A stretch of 64,000 bases of DNA from Schlesneria paludicola DSM 18645 (GCF_000255655.1 NZ_JH636434.1:2611625-2675624); one strand, 5' to 3'. Positions 44,280 through 53,561 are shown, numbered from the stretch's first letter. A program made the numbers and translations. Notes: a model not told the origin generated them from the sequence alone.

Positions 44280-44942
44280 GTGACATTCGATGCTCAGAAA
44301 GTCCGTGAACTGGAAGAACTACGGAATCGCCTCGACCAACTCGAAGCAGAAATGAAAGAGGCTGGTCCGATTCAGCCGTGGCCCCCGCAGGGATTCTATT
44401 CCGAGTACTACGCGACGACCGGATTTTTGCTCGGCGCCTTCGGAGCAGCCATGAGTCTGCTGGTGAATGTCATCGGCGCGCCAATCGCCGGCAAGTCCCC
44501 CCTGGAGTTAATTCGAGTCTACTTGACGTTTCCCTTGGGCGAGCGGGCGCTGGAGCTCGCGTCGGGAACGAAGGATGTCTATGCCATCGGTGACGGCGTC
44601 GTCCTCGCCGTTGGCTGCTGCCTTTACCTGGCGACAGGGATGATTCTTGGTGTTCCCTTTTTCGTGACACTCGTCCGACTGACTCAATTCAAGTCATTCG
44701 GATACCGCCTGGTGGTCGCGACAGGACTGGCGGTCGCGCTGTGGTTCATCAATTTCTGGCTGATTCTGTCCTGGCTGCAACCGCTGCTGTTTGGCGGCAA
44801 CTGGATTACGAATTCGCAGTATTTGCCGAGCTGGGTGGCGTTGTCGACGCATCTGGTTTTCGGCTGGACGTTGGCAGTGCTTTATCCATGGGGTGCTTTC
44901 GAAGCCTACAAACGACCGACGTCAGATCCCGTTTCAAAATGA
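44280..44942 (+). CDS. Multi-span membrane protein ahead of ccoN
   Basis: 220 aa from GTG 44280 (GAAGG upstream); ATG 44253 gives a longer form. Cytosolic helix VRELEELRNRLDQLEAEM, then about four or five membrane segments (residues 45-70, 110-135, 145-165, 185-205). No haem or metal motif. It precedes ccoN by about 60 bases on the same strand, and planctomycetes seem to have such a protein here; a role in oxidase assembly is a guess. Confidence 0.7.
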   Translation: MTFDAQKVRELEELRNRLDQLEAEMKEAGPIQPWPPQGFYSEYYATTGFLLGAFGAAMSLLVNVIGAPIAGKSPLELIRVYLTFPLGERALELASGTKDVYAIGDGVVLAVGCCLYLATGMILGVPFFVTLVRLTQFKSFGYRLVVATGLAVALWFINFWLILSWLQPLLFGGNWITNSQYLPSWVALSTHLVFGWTLAVLYPWGAFEAYKRPTSDPVSK

Positions 44943-44999
44943 CATGCAGCAACTGGCAGACACGTTGAATCGGCTATCAAGTTCATCAGAAAGAGTGGA

Positions 45000-46421
45000 A
45001 TGACTCCTCAATCGCACGAGATCACCGCCAATCAGACCATGCCGCGGCACGAGGATTTGGTCGATGGCCGCATTGTCCTTTGGTACTTCATCGCCGCACT
45101 GACGTTCATGACGGTCTCGATGCTGGCGGGCCTGCTGATGGGACTTCAGCTCATCCGGCACAATCCGCTTCCGGCGATCGAACTGCTGTCGCCAGGACGA
45201 TGGCGCATGATCCATACAAATGCCATCGCCTACGGGTTCCTGGCCAACGGCTTTCTGGGGATCATGCACTGGGTCGTTCCCCGGCTCACGCTGCATCCGG
45301 TGTTTGATCGCCGGCTTTCGTACCTGATCTTTTTTGCATGGCAATTCGTGGTGCTCGCAACCGCCGTCGGATTGATGTTCGGTCAGGCGCAAGGCGTGGA
45401 ATGGGGTGAAACACCCGTCTGGATCGATCCCCTCGCCCAGTTGGGGCTGCTGCTGGTCGCGATCAATTTTGGTGCCCCGATCTTGCAAGTGAAAGGACCG
45501 CTTTACGTCACGCTTTGGTACTACTTGGCGGCATTGGTCTGGACCTTCTTGACGTACGCCATGGGAAACTTCGTCACCGAATACTTCGTCTGCGGATCAA
45601 GCGCCGGAGCGATCGGGGGACTCTTCATCCACGATCTCGTGGGGCTGTTCGTGACCCCTCTCGGCTGGGGAATGTTGTACTACTTTGTGCCCATTCTTCT
45701 ACAGCGGCCCATGTGGAGTCACGGTTTGTCGCTGGTGGGATTCTGGGGCCTGGCGTTCTTTTATCCTCTGCAGGGCATTCACCACTTCCTGTACACACCG
45801 ATCCCCATGTTCCTTCAGTATGGAGCGGTCCTTTCCACAATTGCGCTCGAATTTGTCGTGATCACGGTGATCATTAACTTCCTGGGAACCCTGTACGGAA
45901 CGGGTGGACGCGTCGTTCGCAACCTGCCTCTGCGATACTTCTATACCGGAATCATGTTCTATTTCCTGACATGTCTGCAGTGTGCCCTGCAGGTCACCAT
46001 GACATTCCAGGCGTTGATCCACTTCACCGACTGGGTCGTCGGACACGCCCATATGGTGATGTTCGGAGTGTTCAGTTTGTGGCAACTGGGAGTGATGACC
46101 TATCTGGTTCCGCGAATTCTGAAGACCGAATGGTACAGCGAAACCTGGTGCGAATGGCACTTCTGGGCATCGAGCGGTGGGCTGATGGTCATGGCCGGTG
46201 ATCTGATTCTGGGAGGGCTGTTTCAAGGATGGTCCTGGGCCGCGCTCCACCCTTGGGAAACATCCATCCAACTTTCGATTCCATTCTGGTCGGTCCGCCT
46301 GGTCGCGGGACTGGTCATGTTCTCGGCTCAGATTCTGTTCGTCGTCAACTTCTACATGACGTGGCAGAAATCGAGAAACCTGCTGCCGGCCATCAATGTT
46401 GTCTCGCCGCTCGCATCGTAA
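45000..46421 (+). CDS. ccoN: cbb3-type cytochrome c oxidase subunit I
   Basis: 473 aa, about twelve membrane segments. Haem and copper histidines are seen in WRMIHTNAIAYGF (low-spin haem), IHDLVGLFVTPLGWGMLYYF, GIHHFLYTPIP (CuB His pair) and DWVVGHAHMVMFG (haem b/b3). The C-family Tyr for the active site cross-link is within the GWGMLYYF helix. It reduces oxygen to water at very low oxygen tension while pumping protons. Followed by ccoO with a 69-base gap. All core ligands appear present, so the enzyme should be active. Confidence 0.95.
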   Translation: MTPQSHEITANQTMPRHEDLVDGRIVLWYFIAALTFMTVSMLAGLLMGLQLIRHNPLPAIELLSPGRWRMIHTNAIAYGFLANGFLGIMHWVVPRLTLHPVFDRRLSYLIFFAWQFVVLATAVGLMFGQAQGVEWGETPVWIDPLAQLGLLLVAINFGAPILQVKGPLYVTLWYYLAALVWTFLTYAMGNFVTEYFVCGSSAGAIGGLFIHDLVGLFVTPLGWGMLYYFVPILLQRPMWSHGLSLVGFWGLAFFYPLQGIHHFLYTPIPMFLQYGAVLSTIALEFVVITVIINFLGTLYGTGGRVVRNLPLRYFYTGIMFYFLTCLQCALQVTMTFQALIHFTDWVVGHAHMVMFGVFSLWQLGVMTYLVPRILKTEWYSETWCEWHFWASSGGLMVMAGDLILGGLFQGWSWAALHPWETSIQLSIPFWSVRLVAGLVMFSAQILFVVNFYMTWQKSRNLLPAINVVSPLAS

Positions 46422-46490
46422 GTTTTCTTAACAAGAATCGAACCACATTCGATCGTTCATTCGTCGAGACATCGTTCAGAAAGTCACCTT

Positions 46491-47177
46491 ATGTTTGAAC
46501 GTAAATCAGGCATCCTATTGATCGCGGGAGTCGGCTTCTTCGCGATCGCATTTCTCTCAAATGCTGTGGTCCCCATTCTGATGTACCGGCATCTGCCCGA
46601 GCAAACGGCCGAACAACTGGTCAATGGCAATCTGCGCTATCAGTTTGAAGACCTGGCACAACGCTTCCCGCAAGCCTTTGAAACGGCCTATGGGAAACCT
46701 CCCGAAGATCTCGAAGCGGCCGGCCACTGGTACGACGAAAATTGTGCCAAGGCACTTCGGTTGGGGCGACAGATCTACGTCGGTGAAGGGTGCTGGCACT
46801 GCCATAGCCAGTTCGTACGTCCCGTCTCCAATGAAGATCGCCGCTGGGGGCCCGTTTCAAAGTCCTGGGAATATCAGAACGAACTTCAACGTCCGGTGAT
46901 GTTTGGAACCCGGCGCGTGGGTCCCGATCTCAGCCGCGAAGGGGGACGCCGATCCAACGATTGGCATGCCGTGCATTTTTTCGATCCGCAGACGCTGTCG
47001 AAAGACTCACCCATGCCGCGCTATCCGTGGCTGTTCGATGGAAAACCAGACCAGCCCACCGCTCGTGGCCTGGCACTGATCACCTATGTCCAATGGCTCG
47101 GGTCGTGGCACGAGACCTATCCGTATTACGAAGACTACTTGCCTGTTCCGATCAAGACGGCAGCCCTCGCGGAGTAA
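46491..47177 (+). CDS. ccoO: cbb3-type cytochrome c oxidase subunit II
   Basis: 228 aa from ATG 46491. One N-terminal membrane anchor (ILLIAGVGFFAIAFLSNAVV), then the periplasmic monohaem domain with CWHCHSQFVRP and the CcoO signature GPDLSREGGR followed by DPQTLSKDSPMPRYPWLF with the axial Met. An insert of about 35 residues between anchor and haem site (NLRYQFEDLAQRFPQAFETA region) is longer than in proteobacterial CcoO. Passes electrons to CcoN. Confidence 0.95.
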   Translation: MFERKSGILLIAGVGFFAIAFLSNAVVPILMYRHLPEQTAEQLVNGNLRYQFEDLAQRFPQAFETAYGKPPEDLEAAGHWYDENCAKALRLGRQIYVGEGCWHCHSQFVRPVSNEDRRWGPVSKSWEYQNELQRPVMFGTRRVGPDLSREGGRRSNDWHAVHFFDPQTLSKDSPMPRYPWLFDGKPDQPTARGLALITYVQWLGSWHETYPYYEDYLPVPIKTAALAE

Positions 47178-47181
47178 CCCC

Positions 47182-47625
47182 ATGACCACGTCCCATCCAG
47201 GACCGGCCACAACGTCGCAATCGACGTCGACGGTCACCAGCTCCTCCTCTGACTCCACCGCAAATCAACTCTCGACAAAGGACTCGGCTGTGATCGAAAC
47301 GAAATCCGAGCCGCCTTATCGCACGCACTGGCTGACGTGGTTCTTTGCCGCCCTCGTTCTGATTCCCACCATTCTGGGCTTCGCCAACAAGTTCCTGGAT
47401 CTGGTGCTCGTCGTTCAGGGGGATGAAGAGGGTGCGTTCGCCATTACGCCGATCATGAACTACCTGTTCGCGACGGCGGGCTTTTTGTGTTTGCTGCTTT
47501 GGACGGCCTCACGCGGCGCATTCCAGGATCTGGATCGTCCCAGTCGTACCATGTTTGAAAATGAACAACGGTTGGACGCGATGGGAGACTTCGCCCGCAC
47601 GTCGCCAGCTTCGGAAGGGCCGTAA
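47182..47625 (+). CDS. Two-span membrane protein of the cbb3 operon
   Basis: 147 aa from ATG 47182, 4 bases after ccoO. Ser/Thr-rich N-terminal 45 residues, then segments at about 50-72 (WLTWFFAALVLIPTILGFAN) and 90-112 (IMNYLFATAGFLCLLLWTA). No haem motif, so it is not CcoP, although it occupies that place. Possibly an accessory or assembly subunit. Its stop is directly followed by the next ATG. Confidence 0.75.
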   Translation: MTTSHPGPATTSQSTSTVTSSSSDSTANQLSTKDSAVIETKSEPPYRTHWLTWFFAALVLIPTILGFANKFLDLVLVVQGDEEGAFAITPIMNYLFATAGFLCLLLWTASRGAFQDLDRPSRTMFENEQRLDAMGDFARTSPASEGP

Positions 47626-47799
47626 ATGTCGCCAGAAAAAAACACGCCAGATGATGAATTGAACTATCACACCTATTCCAGCCATGTGATCCCCTGGTAC
47701 GTCCGCTTGATGTGGTTGATCTTCTGGATCTTCGCCATCGGCTACGCGATCACCTATTTTCTTCCGGCAATTCAGTCCGAGCTCCTGTCGCCACCATGA
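47626..47799 (+). CDS. 57-aa single-span protein, CcoQ/CcoP-anchor-like
   Basis: ATG 47626 immediately follows the previous stop, and the frame ends at TGA 47799, overlapping the ATPase start as ATGA. Polar N-terminus ending NYHTYSSHVIPWY, then one membrane segment RLMWLIFWIFAIGYAITYFL. The tyrosine/His stretch before an aromatic anchor resembles the N-terminal anchor of CcoP, which is otherwise missing here, or a CcoQ-type small subunit. Tight coupling on both sides makes it real. Confidence 0.8.
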   Translation: MSPEKNTPDDELNYHTYSSHVIPWYVRLMWLIFWIFAIGYAITYFLPAIQSELLSPP

Positions 47800-50072
47800 A
47801 CCAGCCCTCGCCACAGCACGACTGTCCAGAGCCCGCGCGATGTCACTATTGTGATCTGCCGGTGGCAAGAACCAGACAAACCTCGGAACCAGAATTCTGT
47901 TGTTTTGGATGCCGGTTCGCCGCCAGCATCACCAGTTCCGCCCCGGGAACCGAATCGGTGTTCGGCCCCGCCACCGCTCTGGGGCTTTCCGTCTTTTTTA
48001 CGATGAATGTTGTGATGCTCACCATGGCTCTGTGGAGCTACACCGGGCAGACCCAACTTCCCTTTGAGCTCGCGCTTCGCAACTTTCTGCGGTATGGCGC
48101 GCTGGCGTTCTCGGTCCCCGTCTTGTTGCTCTTGGGCCGACCGCTCATCAGTCACGCCTGGGCCGGCCTTCGTAATGGACGAGTCTCGACCGACTTGCTG
48201 CTTTCGATTGGAGTTCTCGCCGCATTCGCATTGTCCGCCCTGCACACGCTGCGCGATGAGGGGCATGTCTATTTTGAAGTGGGCTGCGTGATTCTGGTCT
48301 TTGTCACGCTTGGCCGCTGGATGGAAGCGGCCGGACGAGCCCAGGCGTCACATGCGCTGGAACATCTCGAACGACTCGTTCCGGATCTCGTCCATCGCGC
48401 GAACGCCGTGGGTGAGATCGACGTTCCTCGGGCGCTGATGGTGGTCGGTGAACACTTTCGCGTTCGGGCAGGTGAACGAATTCCCTTGGATGGAAGGATT
48501 CTGCGTGGACGCGGCGTCGTCGACGAACAGTTCTTCACGGGTGAAAGCTGCCCGATCGAAAAGAACTGCGGAGATCTTTTACTGGGCGGCACGATCAATC
48601 TGGATGGAGACCTCTTGGTCGAAGTTACCGCACCACCCACGGGCGGCGCCTTGGGAAAACTCATCAACGCCGTACGCATGGCCCGCATCTCGAAAGGTCG
48701 CTACCAGCAGCTCAGCGATACCTGGTCACAATGGTTTTTTCCCATCATCAGCGTGGTGGCGATCGCCGCATTTGTCTTTCACGGCCTGCGCGTGGACTGG
48801 GATTACGGCCTCTTAACGGCACTTTCGGTGGTTCTCATTGCCTGCCCCTGCTCGCTGGCACTCGCCACGCCGCTTGCGATCTGGGCCGCGATGGGAACCG
48901 CGGCCGAGAAGGGAATCCTCTGCCGTAGCGGTGCGGCCTTGGAAACACTGGCGGGCATCCGCGCGATCCGCTGGGACAAAACAGGAACGCTGACCACGGG
49001 CACACCGCAAGTCCTGCAAATCGTCGGCGAATCATCGGCCGACCGAATGAACGTCATCGCGACAGCGCGGTACATGACCGCCTCGTCCAATCATTTGTTT
49101 TCGCGCGCGATTCGTGACGAGTTGACCGATGTCGTCGGCGTGACTTCGACCGTTTCCGATTCGACACCTGTGCCTGCCGATCCCGAATCCCAATGGCCCG
49201 TCGGAAACGTCCGCCATGATCCTCACTCAATGGATCTCGCAGGTGACGTTCAGACGATCCCCGGCCGCGGACTGCGCCTGGTCACACTTCACGGCGACAC
49301 CGTTCTACTGGGATCTCCTTCGTTGATGAACGACAGTGGACTGTCCTGGGGACCGCACTTGTCCACCGTGCTCCATGCCCCTGTTTACATCGACTGTCCC
49401 GTCGTCGCGATCGGTTTTCGGGGGGCGGTGCGCGGTCTCTTTATTCTTGAGGAAACGATTCGTCCAGAAACGATCGAGGCGATCGAGGAATGCCGCAATC
49501 GAAGTCTGGATCAGTCGATTCTGACAGGCGATCGCGCGGCGCGTGCGATGTCTTTCTCGAAAAAGCTGAACCTGCCCGTTGAGGCAGAGCTACTGCCCGA
49601 GGATAAACTGGCGGCTGTTCGTTCAGCACACGATCAGTATGACCTCGTCGCGATGGTGGGCGATGGACTGAACGATGCCCCGGCGCTGGCTGCTGCCGAT
49701 GTCGGAATTGCACTCGGCTGCGGAGCGGATGTCAGTCGCGATTCCGCCGACATTTGCCTGCTGACGACCGATCTGCGGCTTGTTCCTTGGATCTATGATC
49801 TTTCGCGACGAACCGTCAGGACGATCAGGACGAATTTGGCATGGTCGTTTGCTTATAACAGTGTCGGCGTGATCGTCGCAGCCTCTGGCCAACTTCATCC
49901 TGCACTCGCCGCCATTCTGATGGTGGCCAGTAGCCTGATGGTACTCGGAAACTCATTGCGGCTCTCTTCAAAGTCGTCTTTCTTCCGCCACGATTCGGCG
50001 CAGGGAATGGGCGGCGCGACGTCAGATGTCGCGCCGCCCGACTTCCGGGCATACCCAAAGGCGACGCCATGA
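47796..50072 (+). CDS. ccoI: Copper-translocating P-type ATPase (CcoI/CopA2 type)
   Basis: 758 aa from ATG 47796. N-terminal cysteine motifs CHYCDLP and FCCFGC replace a normal heavy-metal domain, as in CcoI/FixI. Eight membrane segments; actuator loop FFTGESCPIE; CPC copper site in ACPCSLALATP; phosphorylation site DKTGTLTTG; ATP-binding SNHLFSRAI (with HP changed to HL); hinge GDGLNDAPALAAADVGIALG. CcoI exports copper to the periplasm for CuB insertion into cbb3 oxidase. The change in the usual SxHP motif (SNHL) is notable, as this His-Pro contacts ATP. Overlaps the next start by ATGA. Confidence 0.93.
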   Translation: MNQPSPQHDCPEPARCHYCDLPVARTRQTSEPEFCCFGCRFAASITSSAPGTESVFGPATALGLSVFFTMNVVMLTMALWSYTGQTQLPFELALRNFLRYGALAFSVPVLLLLGRPLISHAWAGLRNGRVSTDLLLSIGVLAAFALSALHTLRDEGHVYFEVGCVILVFVTLGRWMEAAGRAQASHALEHLERLVPDLVHRANAVGEIDVPRALMVVGEHFRVRAGERIPLDGRILRGRGVVDEQFFTGESCPIEKNCGDLLLGGTINLDGDLLVEVTAPPTGGALGKLINAVRMARISKGRYQQLSDTWSQWFFPIISVVAIAAFVFHGLRVDWDYGLLTALSVVLIACPCSLALATPLAIWAAMGTAAEKGILCRSGAALETLAGIRAIRWDKTGTLTTGTPQVLQIVGESSADRMNVIATARYMTASSNHLFSRAIRDELTDVVGVTSTVSDSTPVPADPESQWPVGNVRHDPHSMDLAGDVQTIPGRGLRLVTLHGDTVLLGSPSLMNDSGLSWGPHLSTVLHAPVYIDCPVVAIGFRGAVRGLFILEETIRPETIEAIEECRNRSLDQSILTGDRAARAMSFSKKLNLPVEAELLPEDKLAAVRSAHDQYDLVAMVGDGLNDAPALAAADVGIALGCGADVSRDSADICLLTTDLRLVPWIYDLSRRTVRTIRTNLAWSFAYNSVGVIVAASGQLHPALAAILMVASSLMVLGNSLRLSSKSSFFRHDSAQGMGGATSDVAPPDFRAYPKATP

Positions 50073-50842
50073 CTCCCTGGTGGCTGATCATGTTAAGCGG
50101 ATTACTTGGCTCGTCCCATTGCCTGGGGATGTGCGGAGGGTTTGCCGCACTCGTGGGATTGAACACGGGGACGTTCGCTGCGAACTTGCGTGCTCAACTC
50201 TGTTACAGCGCTGGACGCATCATCAGCTATTCGACTTTGGGAGCGGCGGCGGGATTCGCCGGCAAGCGACTGATCGAATCGGCTCCACAAATCGTGCATG
50301 TTCCGGCGATCTTGTGCCTGATTTCCGGCCTGTTTCTCATTCGAGAAGGACTGGCAGCCACGGGAATCTGGCGGCGCAGCGTACATGGACATTCCACAAC
50401 AGGTTGCCTGCTGCGCCCCTTGTTCTCGACCATCCTGAAAACCCCCGGCCTGCGAAATGCCTTCACCGCCGGAATTTTGACGGGACTGCTGCCATGTGGT
50501 TTGGTCTACGCCTTTGTTTCGTTGGCGGCCAGTTCGCATGATCTCGTCAATGGCATGCTGACGATGATCGCGTTTGGTGTGGGGACCATTCCCCTGATGC
50601 TGCTCGCTGGCTGCGGCATGTCCTGGTTTCACGTGAACACACGGCAACGCATCTGGCAGATCTCGGCCTGGTCCGTCATGGCGACGGGACTCCTGACGGT
50701 AGCACGCGGCGCCGCCTTCCTTGGAATGCCCGAGAACTCGCCACCAGAAGCCTGTCCGTTCTGCGCGAAACAAACCAATCTCTCTCAGCCATCGGCTCCA
50801 GCATCTCCTTTGGCTACGACCTGGTTCGCGAGTTGGAAATGA
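50069..50842 (+). CDS. SafE/DsbD-TM family protein (CcoS/CcoH-like place)
   Basis: 257 aa. Six membrane segments with the family motifs SSHCLGMCGGFAALVG near the start and LTGLLPCGLVYAFVSLA in the second half; the paired Cys (GMCGG, LPCG) are those of the cytochrome c biogenesis DsbD-like domain. In cbb3 clusters this kind of protein commonly follows CcoI and is thought to aid copper or thiol delivery. The last 35 residues, Pro/Ser rich with CPFC, are extra. Stop overlaps the next ATG (ATGA). Confidence 0.88.
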   Translation: MTPWWLIMLSGLLGSSHCLGMCGGFAALVGLNTGTFAANLRAQLCYSAGRIISYSTLGAAAGFAGKRLIESAPQIVHVPAILCLISGLFLIREGLAATGIWRRSVHGHSTTGCLLRPLFSTILKTPGLRNAFTAGILTGLLPCGLVYAFVSLAASSHDLVNGMLTMIAFGVGTIPLMLLAGCGMSWFHVNTRQRIWQISAWSVMATGLLTVARGAAFLGMPENSPPEACPFCAKQTNLSQPSAPASPLATTWFASWK

Positions 50843-51321
50843 ACGTGACGAAATCGACGAGTCCACTTGCGACGCCGGATGCCAGCCCCAAGATCCAAAG
50901 AGCCACACGAATGTCTTCGCCCCCCGCCACGTTCTGGAGCCGTCATCTGACGATCATCAATTTCTGGATCGATGTATTTCTACTCGTGACATTCATGATT
51001 CAGGCCTGGATCATTGCGGTCCTTCAAATCGTGTTTCCACGCGGTGCCGGACTCGATTGGAAAGTGTGGGGCGCGACGTCGGTCGACTGGATCGACTCCC
51101 TGACAACGACATTCTGCATCTTTGCCGCCGCCGTCGTCGTCCATGTCATGTTTCACTGGACGTGGGTCTGCGCGGTCATTTCGACTCGATTGCTCGGTCG
51201 AAAAGCGGGCAAGGATGATGGATCACTGACGTTGATCGGTGTCGGGACCATCGTGGTCCTGGTCCATCTGCTACTGGTGGGTGTCATCGCGGCCAAGGCC
51301 GGACTCCGCGGACCCAACTGA
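50839..51321 (+). CDS. Membrane protein closing the cbb3 operon
   Basis: 160 aa from ATG 50839, coupled to the gene before. About 25 polar residues, then segments at about 32-60 (IINFWIDVFLLVTFMIQAWI), 85-110 (TTTFCIFAAAVVVHVMFHWT) and 135-155. His residues in VVHVMFHWTW near a segment edge could bind haem b, as in small cytochrome b-like membrane proteins (DUF4405-like); this is a visual judgement. Last gene of the unit. Confidence 0.7.
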   Translation: MNVTKSTSPLATPDASPKIQRATRMSSPPATFWSRHLTIINFWIDVFLLVTFMIQAWIIAVLQIVFPRGAGLDWKVWGATSVDWIDSLTTTFCIFAAAVVVHVMFHWTWVCAVISTRLLGRKAGKDDGSLTLIGVGTIVVLVHLLLVGVIAAKAGLRGPN

Positions 51322-51565
51322 ACCGCCACGACGTTGCCCCTTGATTCGGTGGGCTCGATTCACCCCGCTCGATTGACACTTGGCCCGTTCATTTCGCATA
51401 ACGGTAACGCATGCGGCGGCCCCGCATGAGCAGCGTGTTGGAACCGCGCGGACCGGCTTTCCGCAGATTCGAAAACGCCATGATGTCGTCATGACGAAGG
51501 CGTTAACTCTCTGTTTCAACAGGCTGCCAGGCCATCCAGACACTTTTCCATAAACGTGAGAATCG

Positions 51566-53215
51566 ATGCGCTACCAGATCACGTCCCTCTTGCTGACCTT
51601 CGTCGCTGTGACAGGTTTTTCGAGTCTGAATGCGGAAGAACCTGCTGCCGTTTGGAAACTTTCCGGCGACACCAAAAACGCCGTCTCGTCGTCCCCCGAC
51701 GGAACGGCGCTGGGGCTCTCTTATTCGACCGGTGTCTTTCCCAAGCAGTACGCCACGTTGAATGGACGGGGCGACCATGTGCGAGTTCCCGCCCATGCGG
51801 CCCTGCAGCTGGGCACCTCTGACTTCACGCTGTCACTCTGGGTCCATGCGTCGGATTCCGCCGATGATGACCTGGGAGATTTGCTCAGCAGTTTTGATCC
51901 GAAGACGCGAACGGGGTTTCATCTCAGTTTGCGAACCAATTCGGGCGTGACTCATAGTCAAGCCAATTTCCGGCAACTGCAGTTTGGCGTTGATGCGGGA
52001 ACCGATCCGATTTTCACGGATGAGGGGCGTCCTGGTCGCGCTGTCTTCGGCCAATCGATGGCCGTTCATGACGATCGCCTGTATGTCGGAACGTGTGAGG
52101 CCGGCGTCGATCAAGCCGGGCACGTGTTTGCCTACGAAGGCGCTGACAAGTGGACCGACCTGGGTTCACCCGATAAGGCCAACAGTATTACGGGAATGGC
52201 CGCCTTCGACGGTCATCTGTATGTCGGGTCCGGCAAGTACCGGCTGGGGGGATCGTCGCTGCAGGAATCGGAAAACCCGAATCTGGGCGGTCGCATCTTC
52301 CGCCTGAACGACAAGTCGCAGTGGCAGGAAGTCGGCCACCTTCCCGGTGTCGAGGCAGTCGGCGGGATGGTCAACTACAAAGGCAAGTTGTACGTAAGCT
52401 CGCTCTACAAGCCGGCCGCCTTCTTCCGCTACGACGGCGACCAACGCTGGACACCTCTCAGCCTTCCCAATGGGAAACGCGTTGAAGCACTCGGTGTGTT
52501 CGACGGAAGCTTGTGGGCCAGTGGCTACGACGAAGGACACGTCTATCGATTCGACGGCGAGACTTGGACCGACATGGGTCAGGTCGGCGAAGCGGCCAAT
52601 ACCCAGACCTATGCGTTTGCCGCGTACCAGGGCAAGTTGCAAGTCGCGACCTGGGCGACCGGGAAAGTGTTCGAATGGAACAATGCACAGTGGATCGACC
52701 GAGGCCGAACCGGAACGGAACTCGAAGTGATGGGAATGCTGGTTCACAACGGTTCGTTCTATGGGGGGACTTTACCTCTCGGTCAGATTTATCGTTACGA
52801 AGGTGGCGAACACTGGGAACTGCTGAAGCAGCTCGACACAACTCCCGACGTGAAGTACCGCCGCCTCTGGACGATGGCGCAGTATCGCGGAAAGCTGTTC
52901 AATACGACGTTGCCATCGGGACATATCTGGTCGATGGAGACCGGTCTTTGTACGACCTGGGATCGCGAGTTTCCCACCGGCTGGCACCACATCGCCGCAC
53001 AACGCGCGGGAAAGGAACTGCGGCTCTTTGTCGACGGAGAATTGGTTTCGAAAGCGACAAGCAGCGCGGCGACCCCACTCAACCTCTCAAACGATCAACC
53101 ATGGCAGATCGGCGCCGGCAGTGGCGATTTCTTTCACGGCGCGATGGCTGATGTGCAACTCCATCGCTACGCCCTCTCCGCCGACGAGATTCGAAAATTG
53201 GCCACGAAACCGTGA
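51566..53215 (+). CDS. Exported LamG-type protein with beta-propeller-like insert
   Basis: 549 aa. Signal peptide ITSLLLTFVAVTGFSSLNAE. Residues about 28-125 are the first part of a LamG/concanavalin-like domain (YATLNGRGDHVRVP, FTLSLWVHASD), and residues about 470-545 its end (TGWHHIAAQRAGKELRLFVDG, HGAMADVQLHRYALSADEI). Between them residues about 140-465 hold some six to seven repeats of an 'F.G.LYVG...G.V.RY.G...W' pattern (LYVGTCEAG, LYVSSLYKP, LWASGYDEG, FYGGTLPLG), a beta-propeller look. Probably binds or senses carbohydrate on the outside. Follows the cbb3 block but is likely separate. Confidence 0.8.
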   Translation: MRYQITSLLLTFVAVTGFSSLNAEEPAAVWKLSGDTKNAVSSSPDGTALGLSYSTGVFPKQYATLNGRGDHVRVPAHAALQLGTSDFTLSLWVHASDSADDDLGDLLSSFDPKTRTGFHLSLRTNSGVTHSQANFRQLQFGVDAGTDPIFTDEGRPGRAVFGQSMAVHDDRLYVGTCEAGVDQAGHVFAYEGADKWTDLGSPDKANSITGMAAFDGHLYVGSGKYRLGGSSLQESENPNLGGRIFRLNDKSQWQEVGHLPGVEAVGGMVNYKGKLYVSSLYKPAAFFRYDGDQRWTPLSLPNGKRVEALGVFDGSLWASGYDEGHVYRFDGETWTDMGQVGEAANTQTYAFAAYQGKLQVATWATGKVFEWNNAQWIDRGRTGTELEVMGMLVHNGSFYGGTLPLGQIYRYEGGEHWELLKQLDTTPDVKYRRLWTMAQYRGKLFNTTLPSGHIWSMETGLCTTWDREFPTGWHHIAAQRAGKELRLFVDGELVSKATSSAATPLNLSNDQPWQIGAGSGDFFHGAMADVQLHRYALSADEIRKLATKP

Positions 53216-53561
53216 GTCAGACCAGCTCCACCTTCGGCCCTCCAACTCCAGTCTATCCCTCGTTACCAAGCGGGAGCTTCGTTCCCTCGTTACCAAGCTC
53301 CCGCTTGGTAACGCCTCCTACGATTTGACATTCTCCCGAGCAGGAAAGTGGCCACGGCCCGTCGTACACATTTCTGACGTCTAGGAAGCGTCGCCAAGTG
53401 GAAGCATGGCAACGAGGAGAATACGCCTTTCCCTCGCTACGACGCTCCCGCTTGGAAACGCCTCTTCATCTCCCTCCGTCCAAATTCTTCCCACTTTTCT
53501 CAAAAATCTGGCAGAATGCGCGCCGGAAATAGATCGCTCGCGCCACTATCTATCGAAAACC
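53216..53561. other. Repeat-rich gap
   Basis: 346 bases with palindromic repeats at 53261-53278, 53288-53313 and degenerate forms at about 53389-53415 and 53435-53460; no gene. Confidence 0.6.
53261..53313. repeat. REP-like palindromes, copies 3 and 4
   Basis: 53261-53278 (CGTTACCAAGCGGGAGCT, second arm damaged) and 53288-53313 (perfect, CGTTACCAAGC-TCCC-GCTTGGTAACG) lie nose to tail in opposite orientation. Confidence 0.8.
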
